NCBI GenBank assembly: GCA_964528675.1 | Contig: CAZGTU010000012.1 | Span: 1-64,000 of the forward strand | Direction of reading: 5' to 3' | Origin: CAYRTD01 sp964528675 | GTDB taxonomy: Bacteria > Bacteroidota > Bacteroidia > Bacteroidales > GCA-2748055 | DNA length: 64,000 nt | In this document: in pieces, positions 52,747 through 62,473 of the stretch | How positions within the stretch are numbered: the stretch's first letter is position 1 | How the letters are laid out: every line of letters begins with the position of its first letter | The notes under the pieces: generated by a model | Told to the model about the DNA's origin: nothing | Database searches by the model: none | The model's input: the letters and a program-made list of their open reading frames with translations, nothing else | Program-made: the position numbers and the translations under genes

Positions 52747-53137
52747 TCAGTGAGTTTTCCTCTCTGTTTTCATCTTCATGAGTAAGCGTTTTCTTTGATG
52801 ATGTCATACATCTAACTTTTTTGCGCAGCCTCAGTTTTTCAAGTTCTTCAGTTATTTTTTTATCGCAATCTATTTGCCGGGGACTAAAAAGTCTTCTTGA
52901 GTTTTAGGTGAGTTTCATATTAAAAGTATGGAGGATTGCTTTTAACAGGTAATTTTTTGAATGAATTTGACATCATTGACTCTAAGGGGAATATTCGTAT
53001 TAAATCAGGGGAAATGGCAATCATATTAATGTCTTGTTTGTCAGTTAGAAAATAAACTTCATAAAAAATTTCATCATTTTTTTTAAAATCAAACGCTGAT
53101 ATTTTGGGCATTTTTACATTAAGGGTAAAAAGCAGGA
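52747..53137. other. Intergenic region with a doubtful small frame
   Basis: These 391 bases hold no recognised gene. A 63-codon minus-strand frame (52920-53111, starting MPKISAFDFKKNDEIFYEV) has a plausible ATG and amino-acid mix but no known motif, and it opposes both neighbours; it might be a real small protein or chance. Otherwise nothing is seen. Confidence 0.35.
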
Positions 53138-54118
53138 ATGAAAATATGTATTTTACTGGTTATATTATTTTGGGGTTATGTTTGCAGGTTGACAGGGGAG
53201 GAGGACAGCCTGGTGATTTTCTTCTGGAATGTGGAGAATTTGTTTTATCCCGGTGATGACTCCTTGAGAATGGATGATGAGTTTACACCTGAGGGTGAAC
53301 GTTTCTGGAGCTGGCATCGTTATTATTCGAAAAATGCGAGGATCTGGAAGACCATTATTGCAGCGGGAGATTCCAGACCTCCTCCTGTCATCTGCCTGGC
53401 AGAAATTGAAAACAGACAGGTTCTCAATGATCTTTTTATTTTTTCACCTCCCGGTCAGTTCGGATACGAAGTCATTCATGAGGAATCGAATGACCACAGG
53501 GGAATTGATGTTGCCATTTTGTTTGATCCTGAAAGGATTACTTTGAAGAATTACAGGAATATTAAAGTTGATCTTGAAAGTTTAGGAGGAAGTGGAACCC
53601 GGGATATACTTCATGCAAGTTTTCAATATAAGACAGATAGTTTCAGGATTTTCCTCAATCATTGGCCCAGTAAATATGGCGGTGCCGGCATAACTGAAAA
53701 ATTCAGGATGAGGGCTGCCAGAAGTTTAGTAAAGGAATTACGTGTTTTTTATGAAGAAGAGCCCGGAGTAAAGGCAATTTGCCTGGGTGATTTTAATGAT
53801 ACGGAATCCAGTAATTCAATCCGGTTTTTAATGGAGAAAGGGGATTTAGGTTTAATATCTCCGCTGAATGATTATCCGAACGGAAGCCTTAAATATCAGG
53901 GTAAATGGCAGCATATCGACCATGTCCTGGTCAGTCCGGGTTTAATAAAACCCAAAAATGGTTTAAAAGCAGGAAACGTGAATATTTATTGTCCCGCTTT
54001 TTTACTGGAGAATGATTCCAAATATGGCGGTAAAAAACCTTTCAGGACCTGGTATGGATTTTCATACCGGGAGGGTTTCAGTGATCATCTGCCCGTCATG
54101 GTGACTCTTTCTTTTTAA
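53138..54118 (+). CDS. Secreted endonuclease/exonuclease/phosphatase family protein
   Basis: A 326-residue exported protein. The signal segment is about residues 1-17 (MKICILLVILFWGYVCRL). The fold is that of DNase I-like phosphodiesterases: FFWNVENLFYPGDD, CLAEIENRQVL with the metal glutamate, HRGIDVAILFD, FLNHWPSKYGG with a catalytic histidine, CLGDFNDTESS with the Asp/Asn pair, and GFSDHLPVMV with the final Asp-His. All catalytic motifs are intact. The substrate may be DNA or a phosphoester such as sphingomyelin or inositol phosphate. Its last 23 bases overlap the convergent CCA-adding enzyme gene. Confidence 0.9.
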   Translation: MKICILLVILFWGYVCRLTGEEDSLVIFFWNVENLFYPGDDSLRMDDEFTPEGERFWSWHRYYSKNARIWKTIIAAGDSRPPPVICLAEIENRQVLNDLFIFSPPGQFGYEVIHEESNDHRGIDVAILFDPERITLKNYRNIKVDLESLGGSGTRDILHASFQYKTDSFRIFLNHWPSKYGGAGITEKFRMRAARSLVKELRVFYEEEPGVKAICLGDFNDTESSNSIRFLMEKGDLGLISPLNDYPNGSLKYQGKWQHIDHVLVSPGLIKPKNGLKAGNVNIYCPAFLLENDSKYGGKKPFRTWYGFSYREGFSDHLPVMVTLSF

Positions 54119-55508
54119 GGCCAAGTTCATTAGCCTTCTTCATCATAAAGTTCCGGGCATCTTCATATTTATTAGGAATCTCACCTTCGAGGATAGCTTC
54201 CTTTATGGAATTTTTAATTTCTCCTACCAGTGGGCCCGGGCTAATATCGAAAGTATTGAGAATTTCTTCTCCTCGTATCGGGGGTTGGAAGTTTCGTATG
54301 GAATCTTTCTCTTCAATTTCTTTCAGCTTTTGTCTTACCAGCTTAAAATTCCTGAGGTAGCGTTTAACCTTCTTTTCATTTTTAGAAGTAATATCAGCCT
54401 CACATAATTTCATCAGATCTTCAACATCATCACCCGCTTCATATAATAATCTTCGGATTGCAGAATCTGATACACTTTCTTCAACCAGTGCGATTGGTCT
54501 TAAATGCAGGCGAACCATTTTTTGAACAAATTTCATCTTTTCATTCAGAGGCAGTTTTAATCTGCGGAATATACCGGGTATCATTTTCATGCCCAGGTAT
54601 TCATGTCCATGGAAGGTCCAGCCTGTTCCGGGTTCGAATTTTTTTGTGGCGGGTTTTGCTATATCGTGAAGAAGAGCTGCCCAGCGAAGCCACAGATTAT
54701 CGCTTTTTTCAGCCAGGTTGTCGAGTACTTCCAGTGTATGATTAAAATTGTCTTTATGTTTTTTTCCTTCTTTACTTTCAACCCCTTTTAACTGGTCCAA
54801 CTCCGGAAATATGATTTCAAGTAAATTGCTTTTTTCCAGCAGGTAAAAACCCATGGAGGGCTTATCGCTCAGTAAGATCTTGTTTAATTCTTCAGTGATT
54901 CTTTCTTTTGAGATGATCCTTATCCTCTCTTTGTTTTTATGTATGGCTTCAAAACTTTTTTTATTTATTCTGAAATCAAGCTGGGTGGCAAAGCGTATTG
55001 CCCTCATCATTCTTAAGGGATCGTCCGAGAATGTCTGATCGGGATCAAGAGGTGTTCTAATGACCCCACTTTTGAGGTCTTTCTCCCCATTAAAAGGATC
55101 AATAAGTTCTCCAAAATTTTCAGGGCTAAGAGAGAAAGCCATTGCATTTATGGTGAAATCTCTTCTTTTCTGATCATCTTCAAGCGTGCCGTTTTCTACA
55201 ATAGGTTTTCGGGAATCTCTCCTGTAAGATTCTTTTCTGGCACCAACAAATTCAAGTTCCATATTATGATGTCTGAACATCGCAGTGCCAAAATTCTTGA
55301 AATAATTCACTTTTTTCTTACCCAGTTTTTTTGCAAGTTCTTTTGCAAATTCAATCCCGCTGCCGTTTACAACGATGTCAATATCCTTACATTCTTTACC
55401 GAGAAGGCAATCTCTTACAAAGCCACCTATAACATAAGCATCCTGTTTCCTTTCCTGGCTCAGGAGGGAAATATGCCTGAAAATATTATCATTAAGACAT
55501 TTGTTCAT
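54096..55508 (-). CDS. cca: CCA-adding tRNA nucleotidyltransferase with HD domain
   Basis: A 470-residue class II nucleotidyltransferase. VIGGFVRDCLLGKECKDIDIVV has the GG and DxD catalytic motifs; RRDFTINAMAFSL and DPLRMMRAIRFATQL are the following conserved segments. A C-terminal HD-type domain is seen in LRWAALLHDIAKPATKK and FHGHEYLGMKM. The protein adds or repairs the CCA end of tRNAs; close relatives act on poly(A) or only part of CCA, so exact activity is inferred. The ATG at 55508 is preferred over a TTG at 55532. The start codon lies within the palindrome CATATGTACATATG. Confidence 0.93.
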   Translation of the reverse strand: MNKCLNDNIFRHISLLSQERKQDAYVIGGFVRDCLLGKECKDIDIVVNGSGIEFAKELAKKLGKKKVNYFKNFGTAMFRHHNMELEFVGARKESYRRDSRKPIVENGTLEDDQKRRDFTINAMAFSLSPENFGELIDPFNGEKDLKSGVIRTPLDPDQTFSDDPLRMMRAIRFATQLDFRINKKSFEAIHKNKERIRIISKERITEELNKILLSDKPSMGFYLLEKSNLLEIIFPELDQLKGVESKEGKKHKDNFNHTLEVLDNLAEKSDNLWLRWAALLHDIAKPATKKFEPGTGWTFHGHEYLGMKMIPGIFRRLKLPLNEKMKFVQKMVRLHLRPIALVEESVSDSAIRRLLYEAGDDVEDLMKLCEADITSKNEKKVKRYLRNFKLVRQKLKEIEEKDSIRNFQPPIRGEEILNTFDISPGPLVGEIKNSIKEAILEGEIPNKYEDARNFMMKKANELGLKKKESP

Positions 55509-55675
55509 ATGTACATATGACAATTTGATCAAATTTCATGACAAAATTACAATTATTTAACAAGCATTGGAATTTTATGGGATTTTAATCTAATGGTATG
55601 GATTTTGGACAAAGTTTTAGTACATTTACATGTATAAATATTTTGATAATTTATAACCACAAATAATTTTTAGTA

Positions 55676-56032
55676 ATGATTGAACATTTAACAGCCGATA
55701 GTTTTAAGGAAAAAGTTTTTAATTACGGTGAAAATAAAGAATGGAAATTTGAAGGAGACAAGCCTTGCATGATTGATTTTTATGCCGATTGGTGTCAGCC
55801 ATGCAAAATGGTAACTCCTATTCTTGAAGAACTTCAGGAAGAATACCAGGGAAAACTCAATATCTACAAGGTAGATACTGAATCAGAAAGAGAATTAGCG
55901 GCCATTTTTGGCATTCAAAGCATACCCTCTCTTTTATTTGTCCCCAGGGACGGACAACCGCAAATGGCGATGGGAGCGCTTCCCAAGGAAACTTTCCAGA
56001 AAGCCATTAAAGATGTTTTAAACGTTGAGTAA
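55676..56032 (+). CDS. trxA: Thioredoxin
   Basis: A 118-residue cytoplasmic thioredoxin. The active site is WCQPCKM instead of the usual WCGPC, with FYADWC before it and IQSIPSLLFVP carrying the cis-proline after it. The remaining layout (VDTESERELAAIFG) is canonical. The CQPC variant should change redox potential relative to CGPC. No signal peptide. It is a single-gene unit with its own terminator. Two other thioredoxin-fold proteins in the window (23858 and 29682) are exported and belong to different subfamilies. Confidence 0.92.
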   Translation: MIEHLTADSFKEKVFNYGENKEWKFEGDKPCMIDFYADWCQPCKMVTPILEELQEEYQGKLNIYKVDTESERELAAIFGIQSIPSLLFVPRDGQPQMAMGALPKETFQKAIKDVLNVE

Positions 56033-56070
56033 TTGTATTTAATGACATGATTGCTCTGTGGAATACAGGT

Positions 56071-56107
56071 AAAAAAGCCGCATTATAAAAGTGCGGCTTT
56101 TTTTTTT
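56071..56107 (+). terminator. Terminator after thioredoxin
   Basis: AAAAAAGCCGCA-ttataaaag-TGCGGC followed by ten T residues forms a strong hairpin 40 bases after the thioredoxin stop codon. Confidence 0.9.
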
Positions 56108-56120
56108 GAGACCTTTTTCC

Positions 56121-56128
56121 TACTTTTG
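56121..56128 (+). promoter_or_regulatory. Candidate -7 promoter element (TACTTTTG)
   Basis: TACTTTTG matches TAnnTTTG and lies about 25 bases before the TPP riboswitch, as expected for the promoter of the riboswitch transcript. No -33 TTTG at the normal distance. Confidence 0.45.
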
Positions 56129-56149
56129 TATCGTAATTAATGTTCAACC

Positions 56150-56229
56150 TCTCTAAGGGGGTGCCCCAAAAAAACGGGCTGAGATCATACCCTTAGAACC
56201 TGATCCGGGTAATTCCGGCGAAGGGAAAT
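56150..56229 (+). promoter_or_regulatory. TPP riboswitch (THI element)
   Basis: All conserved blocks of the thiamine pyrophosphate aptamer are present in order: GGGGGTGCC (56157-56165), CGGGCTGAGATCATACCC, TTAGAACCTGATCCGGGTAAT (read in parts) and CCGGCGAAGGGAA. It lies directly upstream of a TonB-dependent receptor gene, with only about 45 bases to its ATG, which suggests control of translation initiation: when TPP is abundant the receptor should be off. No separate terminator hairpin is visible between aptamer and start. Confidence 0.95.
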
Positions 56230-56272
56230 TTGGAGAAATCAATTGAAACACTCTTTTTTAAATCTTATTAGT

Positions 56273-58699
56273 ATGTACAAGACATTCATTATGTCTGTGA
56301 TATCATTATTTATGGTATTGCAGATAAACGGACAGTATGAATTCAGTGGAAAAGTTACCGATGAAAAAGGAAATGCCCTGATAGGAGCGAATATCTCATT
56401 TAAGGAAAATTATCTGGGGACTATTACCGATGAATCCGGAAATTTTATTTTTAAAAGTATTAAGGAGGGTAATTATGAAATAAAAGTTTCATATATAGGA
56501 TATGAAACCAGCACCAGATCAATTAAAATTGAGGAAGATCTTTATATGACCTTTACCCTGGAAAGATCTCCTTATCTTGTTGAGGAAGTTATTGTTAGAG
56601 GTGTCAGGGCAGGTCAGGACGATCCGGTTACAACAACTACAATTGATCGTGAGGAAATAGAAGAGAGAAATATCATTAAAGATATTCCTTATGTATTAAA
56701 GTACAGTCCTTCTCTTGTGGCAAGTTCTGATGCCGGTCATGGTGTGGGATACACCGGTTTTCGTATCCGGGGGACTGATGCTAACAGGATCAATATTACC
56801 GTAGACGGAGTACCTCTCAACGATGCAGAATCCCATGGAGTGTGGTGGGTGAATATGCCTGATTTTGCATCTTCGGTGGAGAATGTTCAAATCCAACGCG
56901 GAGTTGGAACTTCAACAAATGGTTCGGCAGCTTTTGGTGCCAGCTTAAATTTTAAGACAACCAATCTAAAGAATAAACCTTTTGCCTGGCTAAACAGTTC
57001 TTACGGAAGTTTTAACACCCGTAAGAATTCATTAAATGTGGGTTCGGGAATGATCAATGACAGATTCTCTTTTGATCTAAGGTTATCTGAGGTTCATAGT
57101 GACGGATATATTGACAGGGCAGAAGCCGATCTTCAATCACTGTTTTTATCTGCAGGTCATTATTCTGATAAGACCATCATTAAATTTAACCTTATGATGG
57201 GAAAGGAAAAGACCTACCAGGCATGGGACGGGGTTCCGGGTTACATATTGAGTGAAAACAGGAGATATAATGGAATCGGCATGTATACCGATGAGAATGG
57301 AGAGATACATTATTATGACAACGAAACAGATAATTACCAACAGAATCATTACCACCTTCATTTTTCTCATGAACTTACACCTGATCTCTGGTTTAACTCT
57401 ACGATTCATTACACAAAGGGTGCAGGATATTACGAGCAATATAAGGAAGAGGAATCACTGGATGAGTATTTGTTGCCGGATATTATAATCGGAGACAGTA
57501 TAATTTCCAATACAGATCTGATAAGACAAAAATGGCTGGACAATGATTATTACGGGATTGTGTTTTCTCTGAACATGAATAAAGAAAAATTGGATCTTAA
57601 TTTTGGAGGAGGAGCTAATCAATACATTGGCGATCATTTTGGAGAGGTTATTTGGGCACGTTACGCAGGGATTTCTGAAATAGGGCACAAATGGTATGAG
57701 AATACCGGAGATAAATTTGACTATAATTTATATACCAAGCTCAATTACCGGATATTTGATCAATTTCGGCTTTATTCTGATTTCCAGCTTAGAGGAATAA
57801 ATTATCGTATTGAAGGCATAGATGATGATCAACGGAATATCACGCAGAATCATGATTTTCTGTTTTTCAATCCTAAAGTCGGACTCAATTATCGTCCGGA
57901 TAATAAACAAAGAATGTATTTTTCTTTCGCGGTAGCCAACAGAGAGCCAAACCGTACTAATTTTGTTGATGCAGACCCCAACAGACCGGGTCCCGTTCAC
58001 GAAACTTTATATAATTACGAACTGGGATACGACCTTCAATTGCAGAATCTCAGGTCAAATATTAATGTTTACTATATGAGGTATGATGATCAGTTGGTTT
58101 TAACAGGTGAAATTAATGATGTTGGTTCAGCTATTATGACAAATGTTGAGGACAGTTATCGTCTTGGTGTTGAGTTATCCGGGGGAATCAGGTTGAATAG
58201 GGCTTTACAATGGGAAGGGAACCTTACTTTAAGCCGGAACAGGATTAAAGATATGGTAAGTTATGTGGATAACTGGGACTACTGGTATGATGAAACAGGC
58301 AATGAAGAGATTCAGATCCGTGAAGAACATGGAAATACCGATATTGCTTTTTCTCCGGATATTATAGCTTCTAGTATATTTAGATTCAATCTCCTGAAGG
58401 ATATGGAAATAAGCCTACAGTCTAAATATGTCGGCAAGCAATATATCGATAATACAGAATCGGAGAATAGAAAACTGGATCCATATTTTGTGAATGACCT
58501 TCTGATAGATTACAATATTCCTGTAAAATGGTCTGAAGAGCTCAGTGTAAATTTGCTTATTGCCAACTTCACGGATCATGAATATGAATCCAATGCCTGG
58601 ATTTACCGCTATTATGAAGGAGGCAAAGAACAGGTAATGGATGGATTTTATCCGCAGGCAGGGATACATTTTATGGCCGGTATAAAACTTGGATTCTGA
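56273..58699 (+). CDS. TonB-dependent outer-membrane receptor, probable thiamine uptake
   Basis: An 808-residue receptor. The signal peptide covers about residues 1-22 (LFMVLQINGQ). A carboxypeptidase-like domain follows (FSGKVTDEKGNALIGANISF to ~100), then the plug domain (TTTTIDREEIEERNIIKDIPYVLKYSPSL with GVGYTGFRIRGTDANRINITVDGVPLND, in parts) and the 22-strand barrel ending PQAGIHFMAGIKLGF. The upstream TPP riboswitch points to thiamine or a thiamine precursor as cargo; Bacteroides has a functionally shown riboswitch-controlled thiamine receptor. ATG 56273 was chosen over an upstream TTG. No inner-membrane thiamine transporter gene is adjacent. A terminator follows. Confidence 0.93.
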   Translation: MYKTFIMSVISLFMVLQINGQYEFSGKVTDEKGNALIGANISFKENYLGTITDESGNFIFKSIKEGNYEIKVSYIGYETSTRSIKIEEDLYMTFTLERSPYLVEEVIVRGVRAGQDDPVTTTTIDREEIEERNIIKDIPYVLKYSPSLVASSDAGHGVGYTGFRIRGTDANRINITVDGVPLNDAESHGVWWVNMPDFASSVENVQIQRGVGTSTNGSAAFGASLNFKTTNLKNKPFAWLNSSYGSFNTRKNSLNVGSGMINDRFSFDLRLSEVHSDGYIDRAEADLQSLFLSAGHYSDKTIIKFNLMMGKEKTYQAWDGVPGYILSENRRYNGIGMYTDENGEIHYYDNETDNYQQNHYHLHFSHELTPDLWFNSTIHYTKGAGYYEQYKEEESLDEYLLPDIIIGDSIISNTDLIRQKWLDNDYYGIVFSLNMNKEKLDLNFGGGANQYIGDHFGEVIWARYAGISEIGHKWYENTGDKFDYNLYTKLNYRIFDQFRLYSDFQLRGINYRIEGIDDDQRNITQNHDFLFFNPKVGLNYRPDNKQRMYFSFAVANREPNRTNFVDADPNRPGPVHETLYNYELGYDLQLQNLRSNINVYYMRYDDQLVLTGEINDVGSAIMTNVEDSYRLGVELSGGIRLNRALQWEGNLTLSRNRIKDMVSYVDNWDYWYDETGNEEIQIREEHGNTDIAFSPDIIASSIFRFNLLKDMEISLQSKYVGKQYIDNTESENRKLDPYFVNDLLIDYNIPVKWSEELSVNLLIANFTDHEYESNAWIYRYYEGGKEQVMDGFYPQAGIHFMAGIKLGF

Positions 58700-58797
58700 T
58701 AAGCTAAACTTTTCTTATTGAAATGCGTAAAAAAGCTTAGTTTAGAATGCCTGAAACTCTTGTTGAGATTCATTCTGAATTAGAATATTAGATGATT

Positions 58798-58826
58798 AAC
58801 CCGTTTTCAAAGTAAACGGGTTTTAC
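58798..58826 (+). terminator. Terminator after TonB receptor
   Basis: AACCCGTTT-tcaaagt-AAACGGGTT with a following T run is a rho-independent terminator about 100 bases after the receptor stop codon. Confidence 0.8.
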
Positions 58827-58870
58827 TATTTTTCAGGCATTAAGCTGAAATTACTCTCAATTTGTAAGAA

Positions 58871-61800
58871 ATGAGCATCAATAGCCTAAAGGTATTGATC
58901 TTTGAAGATGATCCACTGGACATCCAACTCAATATCGCTGAACTTCAGAAAGAACATCCGGAAGCCCTGGTAAAGTCTACCGCAAGGGAAAAAGAGTTCA
59001 AGTCTTTAATTGACAGTTTTCAACCTGATGTAATATTGTCAGATTTTAATCTTCCGGGATTTGATGGACTTGATGCTCTGAATTATGTCCGTGATAATTA
59101 CCCTCTCATTCCCATAATTATAGTTACAGGTTCTCTTGATGAGGAAACAGCAGCGAACTGCATAAAAAGAGGAGCCTGGGATTATGTATTGAAAGAACAT
59201 ATATTCAGGTTAAATCCTGCCATTTCACTTGCAGTTGAGCACAGGGATGAAAAGGTCAAGTTGAGGAAAGTAGAGGAAAAGATCCTCGAAAGTGAAGCAA
59301 TATCCAGAAGACTCATCAATAATATTGAGACCGCGATACTTCTGGTTGATCTTGATATGAAGGTGATATTCAGTAATCAAAAGGCTGAACAATTATTATC
59401 GAGAGATAAAGAGAGTCTGGCAGGAAATAGGTTTTATGAAGCTCTTGATCTTACTAAAAGCTTCACCGGAGATAAAGTTATTTCAGACAAGGATATTATT
59501 GGGAATTTAGATGACTTTAAGAGTACTGTTCATGATGTTGAATTGATATATCATCCCGATGATTCCTCCGGTCGAAGATGGATCAATTTATCTGCCACAC
59601 CATTATTGAGCAAACAGAATGAATTGGAAGAGATCCTTCTTTGTTTTAATGATATTTCTGATAAGAAAATTATTGAATCGGAATTACTGGATTCGAAATC
59701 TCGTTATGAAGTCATATTCAATGCTGTTAATGATGGGATTTTTCTTTATGATCCTGAAGATTTTTCATTGATTGATGTCAATGAAACTGTTGTAGAAATG
59801 TATGGTTATTCAAGAGAAGAAATCCTCTCTATGAGTATTGGAGATCTGAGCGATAACAGGAATGGCTACACAACAGAGAGTGCAAAAAAATATGCAGAAA
59901 AGGCCCTGGCTGGTGAAATACAAACTACCGAGTGGCTGGCGATAGATAAAAATAAACAACGTTTCTGGGTTTATGTTATTCTGAAAGTTTTGGACATTGG
60001 CAGCAGGAAGGTCCTGATGGGGATTGTAAGAAATATTGACGAGCAAAAGCGAACCCGGAATTCTCTTCAGAAAAGCCAGGAACATTTCAGGGCACTCACT
60101 GAAAATTCACCGGATGTCATCATGCGTTTTGATAAACATCAGAGGCATCTTTTTGTCAATGACACTGTTTTTGATCTTGTGGGTATCACACCGGAAAAAT
60201 TTTTAAATAAAACCCACTATGAAATGGGTGTTTTTCCCGAGCATTTATGCAGATTCTGGGAAGAAAACGTAAAAAAAGTCTTTGAAACTGGAGTGACGCA
60301 TACTACTGAGTTTTCCATTCCGGTAAAGGGAAGTAAGGTAGATATTGAGTGGAGATTGTTTCCGGAGTTTGATGAGAAAAATAATGTCGAAAGTGTAGTA
60401 GCTGTAGCCAGGGATATATCAGAAAGCAAAAGGCATGAAACAATCCAGAATGTCCTGATTGAAATAGCGAACGCGGTTAACAATACAAGAAATCTCGATG
60501 AACTTTTCGTTCAGATTCAAAAATCTCTCGGAGCGGTAATAGATACCCGCAATTGCTATATAGCAATGTATGATGAGAAAACAGATACCATAACATTACC
60601 TTTCCATCAGGATGAAAAGGACAGTTTTAAAGAGTTTCCGGCAGGAAAAACAGTGACAGGTTATGTTATTAAAACAGGTAAATCGCAGTTGGTTGATTTG
60701 GACAGAGTGGTAGAACTTGAGAGCAAAGGGGAAATAGAGCCAATTGGAGCTCCTTCTGTTTCATGGCTTGGAGTGCCTCTGAGGATTGTAGATAAAATCA
60801 TTGGGGTATTTGTTGTTCAAAGTTATACCGAAGATATTCTCTATACCACTGAAGATGTACAGCTATTGGAATTTGTTTCCGATCAGATTGCCCTTGCCAT
60901 TGAGAGAAAAATTGATCAGGATAAGCTGAAAAACAATCAGTTGAGACAAAGAAGAATCATTGAATCCTCCCCGGATGGTCTTGTGGTTATTGATATGGTT
61001 GGAAAAGTGTTGGATTGTAATTCCACTTTCCAGGAATTGTTAAAATTGGAAACAAAAGATATCAGCGATAAAAACTTCTTTGATTATGTGGCCGATGAGG
61101 ATGTAATTAAGGTCCAGAACATATTAAACGAAACTTTAAAAACTTCATATTCAAAGAATTATGAGTTTGTGATGCGGCGTAATGATGGAAGCCGGTTTTA
61201 TACGGAGACCAGCTTTGGGCTTATACATGGGAATGAGGATGAGGAAGGGAGTTTCGTAATAGTCATTAAGAATATAGATGAACGTAAGTTATATGAGGAT
61301 AATCTGAAAATCGCCAAGGAAAAAGCAGAAGAATCTGATCGTCTGAAAACGGCGTTTTTATCGAATATGTCGCATGAGATCAGGACCCCAATGAATGCGA
61401 TTATCGGGTTTGCTGAATTGTTATCGAGGCTTAAAACTACAGATGAGGAAAAAGAAGAATATGTCAGACAGATCAATTTTGCTGCAGACACCCTGATGAA
61501 ACTTATTGATGATATCATTGATATTTCCAAAATTGAGGCTGGTCAATTAAAGATGAATCCTTCTCTTTTCCACCTGTCTCCCTTGCTTGATGAATTATAC
61601 TCTATGTTTAAAAAGTCACTTGAGAGACAGAATAAATCCCATATTAACTTTGTTGTTAAAAATTGCCAGGATATTAGCAATGTTCAGCTTCATACTGATG
61701 ATTTTCGATTGCGACAGGTTTTTTCCAATTTACTGAGCAATGCGATAAAATTTACCAATGAAGGGAACATTTTTTTCGGTGTAAAATCTATTGAAAAAGG

Positions 61801-62473
61801 AGAAATATGCTTTTTCGTGAAGGACAGTGGAGTAGGGATTAGCGATGACAAGCAAAAATACATTTTTGACAGATTTCGCCAGGGACATGAAAATAAGGAA
61901 AGTTTTTATGGCGGAACCGGCTTAGGACTGGCAATATCCAAGAATCTTTTGGCCCTGATGGGAGGAGACCTTAAAGTTGTCTCGGAGGTTAATAAAGGAT
62001 CGGAATTTTATTTTTCTATACCCTATGAAGGTAAAAACCTTGAAATACCGGATGAAAAGATCCTGATTGATCGCAGCCCATTGGACTGGAGTGCGAAAAC
62101 ATTTTTAATTGCCGAAGATGATCCGTCAAATTATTATTTATTGCAGGAGAATCTGAAGAAATACAATGTCAATATCCTTTGGGCCAAAAATGGAAATGAA
62201 GCGGTCGAAATTTTCAAAGAGAATAAGGATAAGGTCAATATCGTCCTTATGGATGTTCAAATGCCCGAGTTAAATGGTTATGATGCAACCAGACTTATAA
62301 AGGAGATAGATCCAAACGTACCTGTAATTGCTCAAACTGCTTATGCACTTGCCGGGGAAAGAGAAGCAAGCATTCGTGCCGGATGTGATGATTATATCTC
62401 AAAACCATTGATGATGAAAGAATTACTTTTTATTCTGAATAAATTTTTTGATAAGGAAAGAATTAATGAATAA
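58871..62473 (+). CDS. Hybrid sensor histidine kinase with N- and C-terminal receiver domains
   Basis: A 1200-residue soluble kinase with no membrane span. Domains in order: receiver (about 7-125, ILSDFNLPGFDG), PAS (about 140-265), PAS (270-395, DPEDFSLIDVNETVVEMYGYSREE), PAS (395-520), GAF (525-680), PAS (690-810), HisKA with H835 in SNMSHEIRTPMNAI, HATPase (about 940-1055; FSNLLSNAIKFT, VKDSGVGISD, GGTGLGLAIS) and a final receiver (about 1080-1195, VLMDVQMPELNG). It should sense cytoplasmic or diffusible cues and relay phosphate internally. Its stop overlaps the start of the next lipoprotein gene, so the peptide-binding protein is probably its partner gene in one transcript. Confidence 0.92.
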   Translation: MSINSLKVLIFEDDPLDIQLNIAELQKEHPEALVKSTAREKEFKSLIDSFQPDVILSDFNLPGFDGLDALNYVRDNYPLIPIIIVTGSLDEETAANCIKRGAWDYVLKEHIFRLNPAISLAVEHRDEKVKLRKVEEKILESEAISRRLINNIETAILLVDLDMKVIFSNQKAEQLLSRDKESLAGNRFYEALDLTKSFTGDKVISDKDIIGNLDDFKSTVHDVELIYHPDDSSGRRWINLSATPLLSKQNELEEILLCFNDISDKKIIESELLDSKSRYEVIFNAVNDGIFLYDPEDFSLIDVNETVVEMYGYSREEILSMSIGDLSDNRNGYTTESAKKYAEKALAGEIQTTEWLAIDKNKQRFWVYVILKVLDIGSRKVLMGIVRNIDEQKRTRNSLQKSQEHFRALTENSPDVIMRFDKHQRHLFVNDTVFDLVGITPEKFLNKTHYEMGVFPEHLCRFWEENVKKVFETGVTHTTEFSIPVKGSKVDIEWRLFPEFDEKNNVESVVAVARDISESKRHETIQNVLIEIANAVNNTRNLDELFVQIQKSLGAVIDTRNCYIAMYDEKTDTITLPFHQDEKDSFKEFPAGKTVTGYVIKTGKSQLVDLDRVVELESKGEIEPIGAPSVSWLGVPLRIVDKIIGVFVVQSYTEDILYTTEDVQLLEFVSDQIALAIERKIDQDKLKNNQLRQRRIIESSPDGLVVIDMVGKVLDCNSTFQELLKLETKDISDKNFFDYVADEDVIKVQNILNETLKTSYSKNYEFVMRRNDGSRFYTETSFGLIHGNEDEEGSFVIVIKNIDERKLYEDNLKIAKEKAEESDRLKTAFLSNMSHEIRTPMNAIIGFAELLSRLKTTDEEKEEYVRQINFAADTLMKLIDDIIDISKIEAGQLKMNPSLFHLSPLLDELYSMFKKSLERQNKSHINFVVKNCQDISNVQLHTDDFRLRQVFSNLLSNAIKFTNEGNIFFGVKSIEKGEICFFVKDSGVGISDDKQKYIFDRFRQGHENKESFYGGTGLGLAISKNLLALMGGDLKVVSEVNKGSEFYFSIPYEGKNLEIPDEKILIDRSPLDWSAKTFLIAEDDPSNYYLLQENLKKYNVNILWAKNGNEAVEIFKENKDKVNIVLMDVQMPELNGYDATRLIKEIDPNVPVIAQTAYALAGEREASIRAGCDDYISKPLMMKELLFILNKFFDKERINE

